Shown here piece after piece: positions 18,415-26,566 of a DNA stretch of 41,615 bases. The stretch spans positions 1 to 41,615 of the forward strand of contig PKCK01000103.1 in NCBI GenBank assembly GCA_002862085.1. The letters are read 5' to 3'. Under the pieces are notes generated by a model. It was given only the letters and a program-made list of their open reading frames with translations, was not told the origin of the DNA and did not search any database. How positions within the stretch are numbered: position 1 is the first letter of the stretch; each line of letters begins with the position of its first letter. The position numbers and the translations under genes are program-made. Origin of the DNA: Planctomycetota bacterium (GTDB lineage: Bacteria; Planctomycetota; UBA1135; GCA-002686595).

Positions 18415-18794
18415 CCGGCCTCGAACCGCATGCACCAGCAAGGGGCCCGGCCCCAGCGTCTCCGATGGACCGACCGACCTTCCTGCGCCTCGCGGACGAC
18501 GTCATCCGTCGCGTCGAGGACTGGCTCGAGGACTTCGACCCCGAAGAGGTCGACTTCACCAGCGCGGACGGCGTCGTGAAGATCCAGTTCCCCGGGAACA
18601 AGACCTACGTGCTCAACCGACAGACCGCGACGAACCAGATGTGGTACGCGGCCGGCGTCCGCGCGTGGCACTACGACCTCGACGCCGAGAGCGGTGAGTG
18701 GCGCTGCGACAAGGACGGCCATGAGCTGTTCCAACGCATCGGCGAGACGGTCTCCGAGTTCCTCGGCCGAAGCGTGAGCGTCGGCGAAGCATGA
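18411..18794 (+). CDS. cyaY: Frataxin/CyaY iron-binding protein
   Basis: Small acidic protein that modulates iron delivery and cysteine desulfurase activity in Fe-S cluster assembly. The 127-residue frame has the acidic first helix FLRLADDVIRRVEDWLEDFD, the strand VDFTSADGVVKIQF, the family core YVLNRQTATNQMWYA, and a final helix GHELFQRIGETVSEFLG. These fit the alpha-beta sandwich of frataxin. ATG 18411 overlaps the previous stop. An internal ATG at 18465 would give a 109-residue protein starting right before the conserved helix; the extra 18 residues are proline/alanine-rich and not conserved in the family, so 18465 is a real alternative. The partner cysteine desulfurase lies about 16.5 kb upstream, not adjacent. 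Its last codon overlaps the LysR gene start (ATGA). Confidence 0.88.
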   Translation: MTGLEPHAPARGPAPASPMDRPTFLRLADDVIRRVEDWLEDFDPEEVDFTSADGVVKIQFPGNKTYVLNRQTATNQMWYAAGVRAWHYDLDAESGEWRCDKDGHELFQRIGETVSEFLGRSVSVGEA

Positions 18795-19708
18795 ACGCCG
18801 CCGTGGACGGCGCGACGCCGCTCCCCCGGCCCCAGGTGCAGCTCCACCGACTGGAGGGGTTCTTCTGGGTGGCGCGGACCGGCGGCTACGCGCGCGCTGC
18901 GCGCGCGTTCCCCTATCCGATCACCCAGCCAGCGGTTCACGCCCAGGTGAAGAAGCTCGAGGAGGAGCTCGGCACGACCCTCTTCGAACGCGTCGCCAAG
19001 GACCGTATGACGCCCACAGCCGCGGGCCAGCGCCTGTACGACTTCGTGCGCCCCTTCTTCGAGTCGCTCCCGACGGTGCTCCGTTCGGTCCAGGGTGGTG
19101 AGTACGGCGGCGAGCTACGCGTGACGGCGCCCAGCCTGCTCGTGCGGCATCTCATCCCCGGCTGGATCCGCGAGCTGCACACGGCGCACCCCGAAGTCGC
19201 CGTTCATCTGGAGGAGACCGGGGAGGACGCGATCGCCCTCCTGCGTCGCGGCGCCGTGGATCTCGCCATCGATCATCTCTACGAGGTGCCCGACGACGTG
19301 GCGACCATGGAGGTCGCCGCCCTTCGCCCGATCGTCGCGGTCCCGCGCGCCCATCGCGCGCTCGAGGACGATCACGTCGATCTCGCCGCCCTCGAGGACA
19401 CCCCCTTCGTCGCCTACGCCCAGGGCCTGCGCGCGCGGGAGTTGCAGTTCGCTGCCCTCGCCCAGCACGACCTCGCCCCCCGTTCCATGCTCTCCGGAGG
19501 CAGCGCCGAGACCATCCTCGGCTTCATCAGCGGCGGACTCGGATGGTCGATCCTCCCGTGGATCGACGGCGAAGGCCCGGACGGCGCCGAGCTCGCGTGG
19601 CGGCCGCTGAGCGAGCCCGACGTGCGTTTCCCCGTGTTCGCGGCCTGGCGCAAGGACACGCCCGAGAACCCGCTGCTGGACGCCATGCTCGAGGCCGCGC
19701 CGCGCTGA
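18791..19708 (+). CDS. LysR-family transcriptional regulator
   Basis: A 305-residue DNA-binding regulator. The winged helix-turn-helix is at about residues 18-80: LEGFFWVARTGGYARAARAF, then ITQPAVHAQVKKLEEELGTTLFER and LTPTAAG-like MTPTAAGQRLYDFVRPFF. An effector-binding domain follows with GELRVTAPSLLVRHLIPGWI and GLGWSILPW. The effector and targets cannot be read from sequence. The position is unusual: LysR genes are typically divergent from their targets, but this one overlaps the frataxin stop by four bases and lies last in the zincin-frataxin string. The recognition segment AFPYPITQPAVHAQ departs slightly from the common LSQPAVS form. It converges with the AsmA-like gene, 15 bases away. 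Confidence 0.92.
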   Translation: MNAAVDGATPLPRPQVQLHRLEGFFWVARTGGYARAARAFPYPITQPAVHAQVKKLEEELGTTLFERVAKDRMTPTAAGQRLYDFVRPFFESLPTVLRSVQGGEYGGELRVTAPSLLVRHLIPGWIRELHTAHPEVAVHLEETGEDAIALLRRGAVDLAIDHLYEVPDDVATMEVAALRPIVAVPRAHRALEDDHVDLAALEDTPFVAYAQGLRARELQFAALAQHDLAPRSMLSGGSAETILGFISGGLGWSILPWIDGEGPDGAELAWRPLSEPDVRFPVFAAWRKDTPENPLLDAMLEAAPR

Positions 19709-19723
19709 CACGAGGCGCGCCGC

Positions 19724-22180
19724 TCAGTTCCCGCGCAGGTAGTCGAGGAGTTCGAGCCGGTTCTCGGGGGTCAGAAGATCGATGATCTCCTCGATCGCGG
19801 TCACGAACTCCGCCGGGCTGACCAGGACCCTCGGGCGCTCCACGTCGCCCTGGTTCGAGATCTCGATCCGTACGCGCGCGTCCTCGTCCACGGACTGGCT
19901 GCCGAGGTTGCGAAGAGCGGTCGGCGCCACGGTCCCCCCGAGGTTGTAGCGACCGTCGCGGCTCGTGCCGCTCAGCGTCACCGATCGCCCCCCACCGAGC
20001 GGCAGCTCCGCGATCTGGTAGGTCGCGCCGGCCCGATCGAGCACGACGTCGATGAGCGTCGGCTCCCAGGACACCCATCGCTGATCGTGCTCGATGCGTA
20101 GATCACGAAGCAGGGACTCGGGCAGGCGGACCTCGAGCGGCGGCGGCTCCACGAGCATGCGGCCTCTCGCTCCGCCGCTCCGGGCGCTCGCGGGGAAGGT
20201 GAAGCGGTCGAGGGTGACGAAGACCTCCCCGGGTGTCTCGGGGACGAGCGGCCTGACGGCCTCCACCCAGGGCAAGAGCGGCTGCACCACCTCCTCGATC
20301 GCCGCGTCGCTCAGGGGGAGACTGACGAAGGCGCGTCGCACGAGGAACCCCTCCTCGGACACGGTCCCGATCAACCGATCGTCCGCGGCCGTGAGGAGCC
20401 GGACGTCCAGTGACGTCGTCCGCGGCGCTCGTCCGACCAGCACGCCGGCGTCCAACCCGTCCAGCTCCAGGCGCTCGAGCCGCGTGCCGACGAGCCGTGA
20501 GACGCGGCCCTCCAGCGGGAGGACCTGCGACAGGAGAGCTACGGGGACTCCGTGCAGGTCGAGGCGAAGAGTTCCCGGCTCGCCATCGATCACCGCAGCG
20601 CTCGCGGGGAGTGCCCCCTCGATCGTGGAGAATCGTGGCGCGGTGCGTTCCTCCAGTCCCGGCCCGAGATGACGCCAGCGGGAGAGGAAGTCGCCCGAGC
20701 CGTTGTCGAAGGTGACGGTCGTGAGCGCGTGACGCGCCTCGAGACGCCCGTCCTCCGATCCTTCCGGGCCGATCTCGAGGCGAATCGTGCTGCCGCCTGC
20801 GACCGACAGCTCGCCCCGGCCCCGCCGCAGCGAACGAGCCAGTCGATCCACCGCGCTCTCGCCATCCCGCCACTCGCGCGCATCGAGCCGGATCAGCTCA
20901 CGATCCAGCGGCAGCACGAACTTGCGCAGCCGGGCGGTGAGCCGCACCGGAGCGCTCGAAGTGTCGAGGGAGATGACGCGCGCGCCCGTCGGCGCGGCGG
21001 CCGCGACCGCCGGAGCGAGCAGGCCCGGCGCCTCGAGCACGAGCAGCGCGCGGCTTCCCTCCGGCGGAGGAACCAGCTCGAGCGGTGCAGCGCCATCGCG
21101 GCGCGTGACGTTCGCATCGAAGTCCAGCTCCCCACGAGGTCCCGCGACCTCGATCTGGAGGCGGGGATCCGCGCCGGCCGGCTTCTCGCTCGGCACCCCG
21201 AAGCGAACCCTGATCGATTCAGCGTCCGTGAGGATGGCGCCGGTCGCCTCTGCGAGAGCGGGCGCAACTCGGTCGTAGACGTCTTGAACGAGGCGCGGAT
21301 CGCGGCTGGCGGTGCCCATGGCCGAGCGCGGCAGCACTCCCAGAGTCATCAGCGTCGAGCTCGAGAGGCCCGCGGCATCGAGCTCCGCGCTGACGAGCTC
21401 GGCCGCACCGCCGGCGACGCTCGACTCGAAGGACGCCGAGAAGCTCAGCGGGACGATGCGCTCTCCCGCGATGATCGTGCCTTTCTCGAGCCGCATCCTC
21501 AGCCCCCGGGCGCTGCGCGCGATCCACAGACGGAGATCCTGGAGCCGTACGATCCCGCGGCCTCTCGCCGTGTCGTCGATCTCCGCTTCCGCGAGCTCGA
21601 GCCGCACCGTCATGGTGCTCGGCGCGGTCTCGAAGCGCGCCGCCGTGAAGAACTCGAGCGCCCATCGCGCCAGCGCGGGGGCGACGGCGCCGCCCGCTTC
21701 CGCCGGGACGCCGAAGGTGCGCGCCAGGTTGCTCGAGCCGTCGGCGTCGATGCGCGACCTGAGGAGCTGAGCGTTGAAGACGAATTCCTGGTCCCTGCCG
21801 CTCGGATCTGCGAGCTCCAGGAGAGAGGGCAGCCGCATTCCACCCTGGAGGACGAGGTTCCCCGCGTCGTCCCGGATCGTGATGGAGTCGGCGCGCTGCT
21901 GCTCGGTCCAGGAGAGGGTCATCTCGCCGATCGACACGTCACCCTGGACCCGCGCCCCGATCTGCTGCGTGAGCACTCGGGATCCCCAACCCGCCATCAG
22001 CTGGGGCGCGAAGAGCGCCACCGCGAGCACGGCCCCGACCAGGAAAGCGGCGCATCCGCAGCCGCCGGACACGATCGTCCCCGCGTAGCCGCGCCCCACC
22101 GAGAAGAGCTGATCGGAGCCGGCCTCCGTCGAAGCCTCTCCTGCGGCTGGCTCGCCCGCTCCTCCTCTCTCGGCCGTCAT
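19724..22180 (-). CDS. AsmA/TamB-like envelope protein with one N-terminal membrane helix
   Basis: An 818-residue inner-membrane-anchored periplasmic protein. A cytoplasmic tail of about 37 residues precedes a single membrane helix (GCAAFLVGAVLAVALFAPQL). The next segment, VLTQQIGARVQGDVSIGEM then LSWTEQQRADSITIRDDAGN, is typical of the N-terminus of the AsmA/YhdP/TamB group, thought to form hydrophobic grooves that carry phospholipid between membranes. The rest is long beta-strand-rich sequence without catalytic motifs, ending in IEEIIDLLTPENRLELLDYL. Assignment to the group is by overall architecture, so specific function is inference. I chose ATG 22180, which shares its A with the stop of the algH gene (TGATG); a TTG one codon earlier is less likely. 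It is the last gene of the rlmD-algH operon. Confidence 0.78.
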   Translation of the reverse strand: MTAERGGAGEPAAGEASTEAGSDQLFSVGRGYAGTIVSGGCGCAAFLVGAVLAVALFAPQLMAGWGSRVLTQQIGARVQGDVSIGEMTLSWTEQQRADSITIRDDAGNLVLQGGMRLPSLLELADPSGRDQEFVFNAQLLRSRIDADGSSNLARTFGVPAEAGGAVAPALARWALEFFTAARFETAPSTMTVRLELAEAEIDDTARGRGIVRLQDLRLWIARSARGLRMRLEKGTIIAGERIVPLSFSASFESSVAGGAAELVSAELDAAGLSSSTLMTLGVLPRSAMGTASRDPRLVQDVYDRVAPALAEATGAILTDAESIRVRFGVPSEKPAGADPRLQIEVAGPRGELDFDANVTRRDGAAPLELVPPPEGSRALLVLEAPGLLAPAVAAAAPTGARVISLDTSSAPVRLTARLRKFVLPLDRELIRLDAREWRDGESAVDRLARSLRRGRGELSVAGGSTIRLEIGPEGSEDGRLEARHALTTVTFDNGSGDFLSRWRHLGPGLEERTAPRFSTIEGALPASAAVIDGEPGTLRLDLHGVPVALLSQVLPLEGRVSRLVGTRLERLELDGLDAGVLVGRAPRTTSLDVRLLTAADDRLIGTVSEEGFLVRRAFVSLPLSDAAIEEVVQPLLPWVEAVRPLVPETPGEVFVTLDRFTFPASARSGGARGRMLVEPPPLEVRLPESLLRDLRIEHDQRWVSWEPTLIDVVLDRAGATYQIAELPLGGGRSVTLSGTSRDGRYNLGGTVAPTALRNLGSQSVDEDARVRIEISNQGDVERPRVLVSPAEFVTAIEEIIDLLTPENRLELLDYLRGN

Positions 22181-22764
22181 CAATTCCAGCTGGGATCGGG
22201 CGGGAGGTGAGCGAGGGACGAGCCGCCTCCCTGGAGGCGGGCCATGGCCCGGCGCCAGATGGAGCCGCGGCTCCCCTCTCCGAAGACGAGCTCCGCGCAG
22301 GGTTCGAGGGGGAGCCAGGAGTCGTTCGCGATCTCGTCCTCGAGCTGTCCCGCAGCCCAGCCGGAGTAGCCGACGACGAAGCGGACGTGACCGGGGTCAC
22401 CGACCCCGCGCGCGATGGCCTGGCTCGCCCAGTCGAGGTCCGCCCCGACCCGAACCCCGTCCCCGACGTCGACGCCGGGGACTCCCACGAGATCTCCCGC
22501 GTCCACGGGTGGGTGCCGGTGAAGCACCTGCAGGGAGTCGAGCCCGACGGGCCCGCCCTGCCAGAGCGGCGCGTCGACGTCCTTGAGTACGGGGTGCTCG
22601 GGAAGCGCGTCCCCCACCCTCGACTCCATGGACGCGTTGACGACCACCCCCATGGCGCCGTCGTCGTCGTGATGGATCATGAGTATCACGGCGTGCATGA
22701 AGTTCGGGTCGAGCATCTCCGGTGCGCTGAGCAGCAGGGTCCCGGGAGAGAGGTGGCCGTCCAT
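22180..22764 (-). CDS. algH: YqgE/AlgH family protein
   Basis: A 194-residue protein of the YqgE/AlgH (DUF179) family, implicated in Pseudomonas in alginate regulation but of unknown biochemical role. The hallmark N-terminus LSPGTLLLSAPEMLDPNFMHAV is present, as are VILMIHHDDDGAMGVVVN, LWQGGPVG, VRFVVGYSGWAAGQLEDEI and SWLPLEP. Length is normal for the family. GGAGG lies about ten bases before ATG 22764, a somewhat distant Shine-Dalgarno site. The start codon overlaps the rlmD stop by one base and its own stop overlaps the AsmA-like gene, so all three are translationally coupled. The downstream envelope gene makes a cell-surface role plausible. Confidence 0.93.
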   Translation of the reverse strand: MDGHLSPGTLLLSAPEMLDPNFMHAVILMIHHDDDGAMGVVVNASMESRVGDALPEHPVLKDVDAPLWQGGPVGLDSLQVLHRHPPVDAGDLVGVPGVDVGDGVRVGADLDWASQAIARGVGDPGHVRFVVGYSGWAAGQLEDEIANDSWLPLEPCAELVFGEGSRGSIWRRAMARLQGGGSSLAHLPPDPSWN

Positions 22765-24272
22765 CAGCTGGACGCCTCCGCGCGCTCGAGGGTGAACACC
22801 ACCTCGACGTGGGGCGTGTGCGGGAAGAGATCGATCGGACGGACTGCGCGCAAGACGTAGCCCCCCTCCACCAGGGCCGCCACGTCACGCGCTCCTGAGG
22901 CCGGATTGCACGAGACGTAGACGATCCTGCGAGCGCCGAAGGCCGCGAGGGGCCCGGGCACCTTGGGGTGGAGTCCGGCTCGCGGCGGATCCACGACGCA
23001 GACGGTGCGCGCCGGATCCAGAGCGTCCGCGCCCTCGAGGAGAGCCGGCAGGGTCTCCAGGACGTCGCCCTCGATGTAGCGCGCGTGCCGGACGCCCGCG
23101 TACTCGGCGTTCTGCCGCGCGTCCCGGACGGCGCTCGGCGCCTGCTCGAGGCCGACGATCTCGCGCGCTGCCGCGCCCATCACGAGGCCCGCGGTCCCGG
23201 CTCCGCAGTAGAGGTCGAGCAGCGTGTCGCCCTCCTCGAGCCCCGCCGCCTCGGCGGCGAGCTCGAAGAGCCTCTCCGCCTGACCCGTGTTCGTCTGGAA
23301 GAAGGAGTCCGCGGAGATCGTGAAGCGCACGCCGCCGATCTCGTCGTGGATCCGCCCGGGGCCGTGGAGGACGTGCTCTGACTCGCCGTAAGCGACGGTC
23401 GCCTTCGCCGATGTGACGTTCTGCACGAGGGTCGTGACCTCGGGATGTCGCTCGAGCAGCTGCGCCGCGTAAGGGTCGATGAGCTCCTGCGCGCGCTCGG
23501 AGGTGACGAGATCCACCATGAGCTCACCCGTGTGCTCGCCGCGCCGGACGACGAGGTGGCGGAGCAGGCCGGTGTGGTCGCGCAGATCCCAGGGCGCGAG
23601 CCCCATCTCCAGCGCCAGCTCACGCGCGCTCCGTACGAGCTCGCTCGCGCCCTCGAAGGCGATGTCGCAGTGCTCGACGTCGAGGACCTTCTGGAAGAGA
23701 CCCGGCGCGTGCAGGCCGAGGCCGAAGGAGGCGTCGACGCCGTCCGGCTCGTCCGGCAGGACGTAGCGGCGCGCGCCGAACGTGAAGTCCATCTTGTTGC
23801 GGTAGCCCGACAGACGCGGCGCCGCCTCCACCGCCGCGATCTCCACCCCCGCTGGCGGCGCGCCGCCGAACGCCGCGTCGAGCGCCTCGACGACGAGCCG
23901 GCGCTTCTCGACCAGCTGCCTCGCGTAGCCGAGACGCGGCTGGGCGCAGCCGCCGCAGACGCCCGCGTGGGGACAGCGCGCGGGGACGGCATCGGGACCC
24001 TCGTCGAGCACCTCGAGAACGGCCCCCTGGAAACGGCGCCGCCCCTTGCCCCGCAGGAGCCGGACGCGGACGGTCGCGCCTGGCGTTCCGGCCCGCAGGG
24101 CGACGGTCGCTCGCCAGCTCTCGCCGGCCTGGTCCACCCCGGCGAGGTTCGCGATCCCGCGCCCACGAGCGTCCATACGTTCGATCACGCAGTCGACGAC
24201 GTCGCCCTTGCGGGGCCGACGTCCTTCCACCGCAGTGGCGCTGGACGGGTGCTGGGACGGGAAGGCAGGCAT
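22764..24272 (-). CDS. rlmD: 23S rRNA (uracil-5-)-methyltransferase, TrmA/RlmCD family
   Basis: SAM-dependent RNA methyltransferase making 5-methyluridine, probably in 23S rRNA. The 502-residue product carries an N-terminal TRAM domain (about 21-90, RKGDVVDCVIERMDARGRG). A [4Fe-4S] site follows with C100, C106 and C109 (CPHAGVCGGC) and C202 (EHCDIAF). The SAM-binding motif DLYCGAGT lies at 353-360, then VVDPPRAG (427-433), and the catalytic YVSCNP with C455. All residues needed for activity are seen. I chose ATG 24272: TACCCT lies eight bases upstream and the TRAM domain follows directly. An ATG at 24323 adds 17 non-conserved residues and has AAGGAG only three bases away, so it is possible but less likely. 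RlmD, RlmC and TrmA-type members are hard to separate by eye. Confidence 0.9.
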   Translation of the reverse strand: MPAFPSQHPSSATAVEGRRPRKGDVVDCVIERMDARGRGIANLAGVDQAGESWRATVALRAGTPGATVRVRLLRGKGRRRFQGAVLEVLDEGPDAVPARCPHAGVCGGCAQPRLGYARQLVEKRRLVVEALDAAFGGAPPAGVEIAAVEAAPRLSGYRNKMDFTFGARRYVLPDEPDGVDASFGLGLHAPGLFQKVLDVEHCDIAFEGASELVRSARELALEMGLAPWDLRDHTGLLRHLVVRRGEHTGELMVDLVTSERAQELIDPYAAQLLERHPEVTTLVQNVTSAKATVAYGESEHVLHGPGRIHDEIGGVRFTISADSFFQTNTGQAERLFELAAEAAGLEEGDTLLDLYCGAGTAGLVMGAAAREIVGLEQAPSAVRDARQNAEYAGVRHARYIEGDVLETLPALLEGADALDPARTVCVVDPPRAGLHPKVPGPLAAFGARRIVYVSCNPASGARDVAALVEGGYVLRAVRPIDLFPHTPHVEVVFTLERAEASS

Positions 24273-24280
24273 GCTCCCCC

Positions 24281-24286
24281 AGGGTA
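24281..24286 (-). promoter_or_regulatory. Putative -10 element TACCCT, 8 nt before rlmD
   Basis: Minus-strand TACCCT lies eight bases before ATG 24272. The same hexamer precedes trmL. It favours 24272 over the upstream ATG at 24323 as the main start. Confidence 0.4.
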
Positions 24287-24331
24287 TCTGGAAGGGCGCC
24301 CTGAGCGGCGACCGGGACGGCATCTGCTCCT

Positions 24332-24337
24332 TATGCT
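24332..24337 (+). promoter_or_regulatory. Putative -10 element TATGCT, 9 nt before the glycosyltransferase gene
   Basis: TATGCT lies nine bases before ATG 24347 with no Shine-Dalgarno site between. It sits in the short divergent region shared with rlmD. Confidence 0.35.
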
Positions 24338-24346
24338 CCAGGCCGC

Positions 24347-26008
24347 ATGAAGACGACGGCCGAGACCCAGGGCTCCGCGCCCCCGGAGCAGGAGGAGCAC
24401 CGCTGGCTCGCGGGATTCCTCGCCGGTGCCGCCGTGCTCGTGGGCCTTCGCGCGCGAGTCGACTTCCTCGTGGACGACGCCTTCATCTCGTTCCGCTACG
24501 CGCGGAACTGGTGGGAGGAAGGTGTCCCCGTCTTCAACGCCTTCGAGCTGGCCGACGGAGGACAGCCCGTGGAGGGCTTCAGCAACGCCCTGTGGACAGG
24601 GCTGCTCGCCCTGGCCCACGGCGCGGGCCTCGAGCTCGTCACCGCGACGCCCTGGATCCAGCTCGCCTGCGCGCTCCTCTGCGTGCTCCTCGTCGCGCGG
24701 GCCGCGGCCGCACTCGACCTCGGCACCGCGGCGCGGATCGGGGCGCCGGTCCTCACGGCGACCGCCGCGCCGTTCGTCGCCTGGAGTCAGGGAGGAATGG
24801 AGACGACCTTGTTCACCGCCCTGTTGACGCTCCTCTTCTTCGGCGTCACGGCCGAACCTCGCGGCCGTGAACGACGCCTCCTCTGCGCAGCCGTCGTCGG
24901 CGCGGTGGGGACCACCTGGGTCCGCGTCGAGGGCTTCGCGTGGGTCATGGGAACCCTGCTCGCCGCATCCATCGCGGCGCGCGCGACGGGCGGGGCCCCG
25001 CGTGACGCGCGCGCCCGCATCGCGGCCGCCGCGGCCATGGCGGCGGCCGCGCTCGCGTTCCAGCTCGTCCTCCGACGCGCGGTCTACGGCGAGTGGCTCC
25101 CGAACACCGTCGCGGCGAAGACCGGGGTCGACCGCGGAGTGCTCGCAGCGCGCGGCCTGCGCTACGTCGCCTCCTGGGCCCTGGTGGGGATCACGCCGCT
25201 CCTCGCGACCCTCGCGCTCATCCCTGCGCTCGGGCACCCGCGCTCGCCGGCCCGACGGGCAGCGCTCGCCGGCGCCGGGGTGGCGGTCGGCTTCGTCGCC
25301 TATTCCGTCGCGGTCGGCGGGGACTGGATGCCCTTCTTCCGCTTCCTCGCTCCGGTCGCGCCGGTGCTCGCCCTCGTGATCGCCATCGGCGCGGACCGCG
25401 TGGCGGCGCCGCTCGGGCCGCTGCTCCTGGCGGGCGCAGCGGCGATCCAGCCGCTCGCGCTCTTCGACGTTCACGTCGCGCCGGAGTCGACTCGTGAGGC
25501 CCTGCGGTTCCGCGGCTTCAAGGGCGGGTACCGGACGGAGGCGGACAGGGTCGAGGCGGCCAGGACCAATCTCGAATACCGCGTCCCCCTCGGCCGCGCG
25601 CTCGCGGCGGCCACCGAGGCCGGCGACGTCCTCGCCTACGGGGCGATCGGCGCGATCGGCTGGTACGCGCCTGCGCTCGACATGCTCGACCGCAACGGGC
25701 TCGTCACGCCCGAGGTCGCACGTTCACCCGCCGGGACGAGCGGAACGGCGGGCCATGACAAACGCGTCCCCCACTCCTGGTTCCTCGATCGCGGTACGCC
25801 CCGCGCGCGCTACCTCTTCGCGACCTGGGTCGAGGGCGCGCCGCCCGCGGTGACCGCCGAGGTCCAGGCTCGCCTGGCCCAGGCGGTGCGGCGCCAGCGC
25901 CTCGTGGCCGGCCCGGAGGAGGCGCAGCTCTTCGAGCGCACGGCCATGCGCATCGTCCCCCTCCCCGCCGAGGGCAGGACGCTGATCCTCCTCGAGCGCG
26001 CGCCCTGA
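24347..26008 (+). CDS. GT-C-type polytopic membrane glycosyltransferase (AftB-like)
   Basis: A 553-residue integral membrane protein with about nine to ten hydrophobic helices over the first 360 residues and a soluble C-terminal part. The first external loop contains VDDAFISFRYARNW and GGQPVEGFSNALWTG. The DDAxISxRYA...N...G...V.G.SN pattern marks GT-C transferases using lipid-phosphate sugar donors, close to the AftB-like/arabinofuranosyltransferase group; the aspartate pair would be catalytic. A later GGDWMPFFRFLAP motif is also typical. The donor and acceptor are unknown; it could modify a glycolipid, glycoprotein or polysaccharide. No other glycosyltransferase or flippase gene is adjacent. 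The cytoplasmic N-tail of about 20 residues starts at ATG 24347, preceded by TATGCT. It converges with trmL, seven bases away. Confidence 0.82.
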   Translation: MKTTAETQGSAPPEQEEHRWLAGFLAGAAVLVGLRARVDFLVDDAFISFRYARNWWEEGVPVFNAFELADGGQPVEGFSNALWTGLLALAHGAGLELVTATPWIQLACALLCVLLVARAAAALDLGTAARIGAPVLTATAAPFVAWSQGGMETTLFTALLTLLFFGVTAEPRGRERRLLCAAVVGAVGTTWVRVEGFAWVMGTLLAASIAARATGGAPRDARARIAAAAAMAAAALAFQLVLRRAVYGEWLPNTVAAKTGVDRGVLAARGLRYVASWALVGITPLLATLALIPALGHPRSPARRAALAGAGVAVGFVAYSVAVGGDWMPFFRFLAPVAPVLALVIAIGADRVAAPLGPLLLAGAAAIQPLALFDVHVAPESTREALRFRGFKGGYRTEADRVEAARTNLEYRVPLGRALAAATEAGDVLAYGAIGAIGWYAPALDMLDRNGLVTPEVARSPAGTSGTAGHDKRVPHSWFLDRGTPRARYLFATWVEGAPPAVTAEVQARLAQAVRRQRLVAGPEEAQLFERTAMRIVPLPAEGRTLILLERAP

Positions 26009-26015
26009 AGGAGGG

Positions 26016-26474
26016 TCAGCGCTCCGCGGCGAACAGCGCGATCGCCACGGCGTTCGAGAGGTTGATCGAGCGCACGCCCTCGCGGATGGGAATGCGCACG
26101 AGTCGCTCCCGGTGGGCCTCCACGAGCTCAGGAGGCAGCCCGTCGCTCTCGCGGCCGAAGACCAGCACGTCGCCGGGACTCAGCGCCGCCTCGCGGATCG
26201 GAGCGCCGGCGCGGGCCGTGAACAGGTGCAACCGCTCCTCCAACGGTCGAGCCCCTTCCTCTGCAGCGAGGTGCCCGAAACAGGCGTCCATGTCGGCGTG
26301 CACCGTCAGGTCCACGAGATGCCAGTAGTCGAGCCCCGCGCGCCGCACCCGCCGCTCGTCCAGGCTGAAGCCCAGAGGTTCGACCAGGTGCAGGCGGGCA
26401 CCGAAGGCCGCGGTCAAGCGGCCGATCGCCCCCGTGTTCTGGGGGATCTCGGGGTGGACGAGGACGACGTGCAC
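26016..26474 (-). CDS. trmL: tRNA (cytidine/uridine-34-2'-O)-methyltransferase, SPOUT family
   Basis: SAM-dependent SPOUT methyltransferase that 2'-O-methylates the wobble base of leucine tRNAs. The 152-residue product from GTG 26474 matches TrmL length. It starts HVVLVHPEIPQNTGAIGRL, has RLHLVEPLGF and RRAGLDYWHL. The trefoil-knot SAM motifs follow: VLVFGRESDGLP, RIPI, and SINLSNAVAIALF at the C-terminus. GTG 26474 is chosen for two reasons. The family starts exactly one or two residues before the first beta strand, and TACCCT lies six bases upstream. A GTG at 26552 would add 26 arginine-rich, non-conserved residues and enter the yceH promoter. It is divergent from yceH. Confidence 0.9.
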   Translation of the reverse strand: MHVVLVHPEIPQNTGAIGRLTAAFGARLHLVEPLGFSLDERRVRRAGLDYWHLVDLTVHADMDACFGHLAAEEGARPLEERLHLFTARAGAPIREAALSPGDVLVFGRESDGLPPELVEAHRERLVRIPIREGVRSINLSNAVAIALFAAER

Positions 26475-26480
26475 CGCGTC

Positions 26481-26486
26481 AGGGTA
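26481..26486 (-). promoter_or_regulatory. Putative -10 element TACCCT, 6 nt before trmL GTG
   Basis: Minus-strand TACCCT is separated by GACGCG from GTG 26474. It agrees with the spacing seen at other unit heads and is the main argument for this non-ATG start. Confidence 0.4.
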
Positions 26487-26554
26487 AACGCGCGCGACCC
26501 GGCGGGCGCTCGCTGCAGAGCGAACCCGGATTCGTGAGATCGGCCGGAGCACCG

Positions 26555-26560
26555 TAACCT
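26555..26560 (+). promoter_or_regulatory. Putative -10 element TAACCT, 6 nt before yceH
   Basis: TAACCT then GCCCCC precedes ATG 26567, with no Shine-Dalgarno site. TTCGTG lies 18 bases upstream of the hexamer as a poor -35 candidate. Confidence 0.45.
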
Positions 26561-26566
26561 GCCCCC

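Noticed and set aside
24273..24323. Start of rlmD at ATG 24323
   Set aside because: Its AAGGAG is only three bases away and the added 17 residues are not conserved before the TRAM domain; the TACCCT-to-ATG 24272 spacing fits the local pattern. Kept as an alternative.
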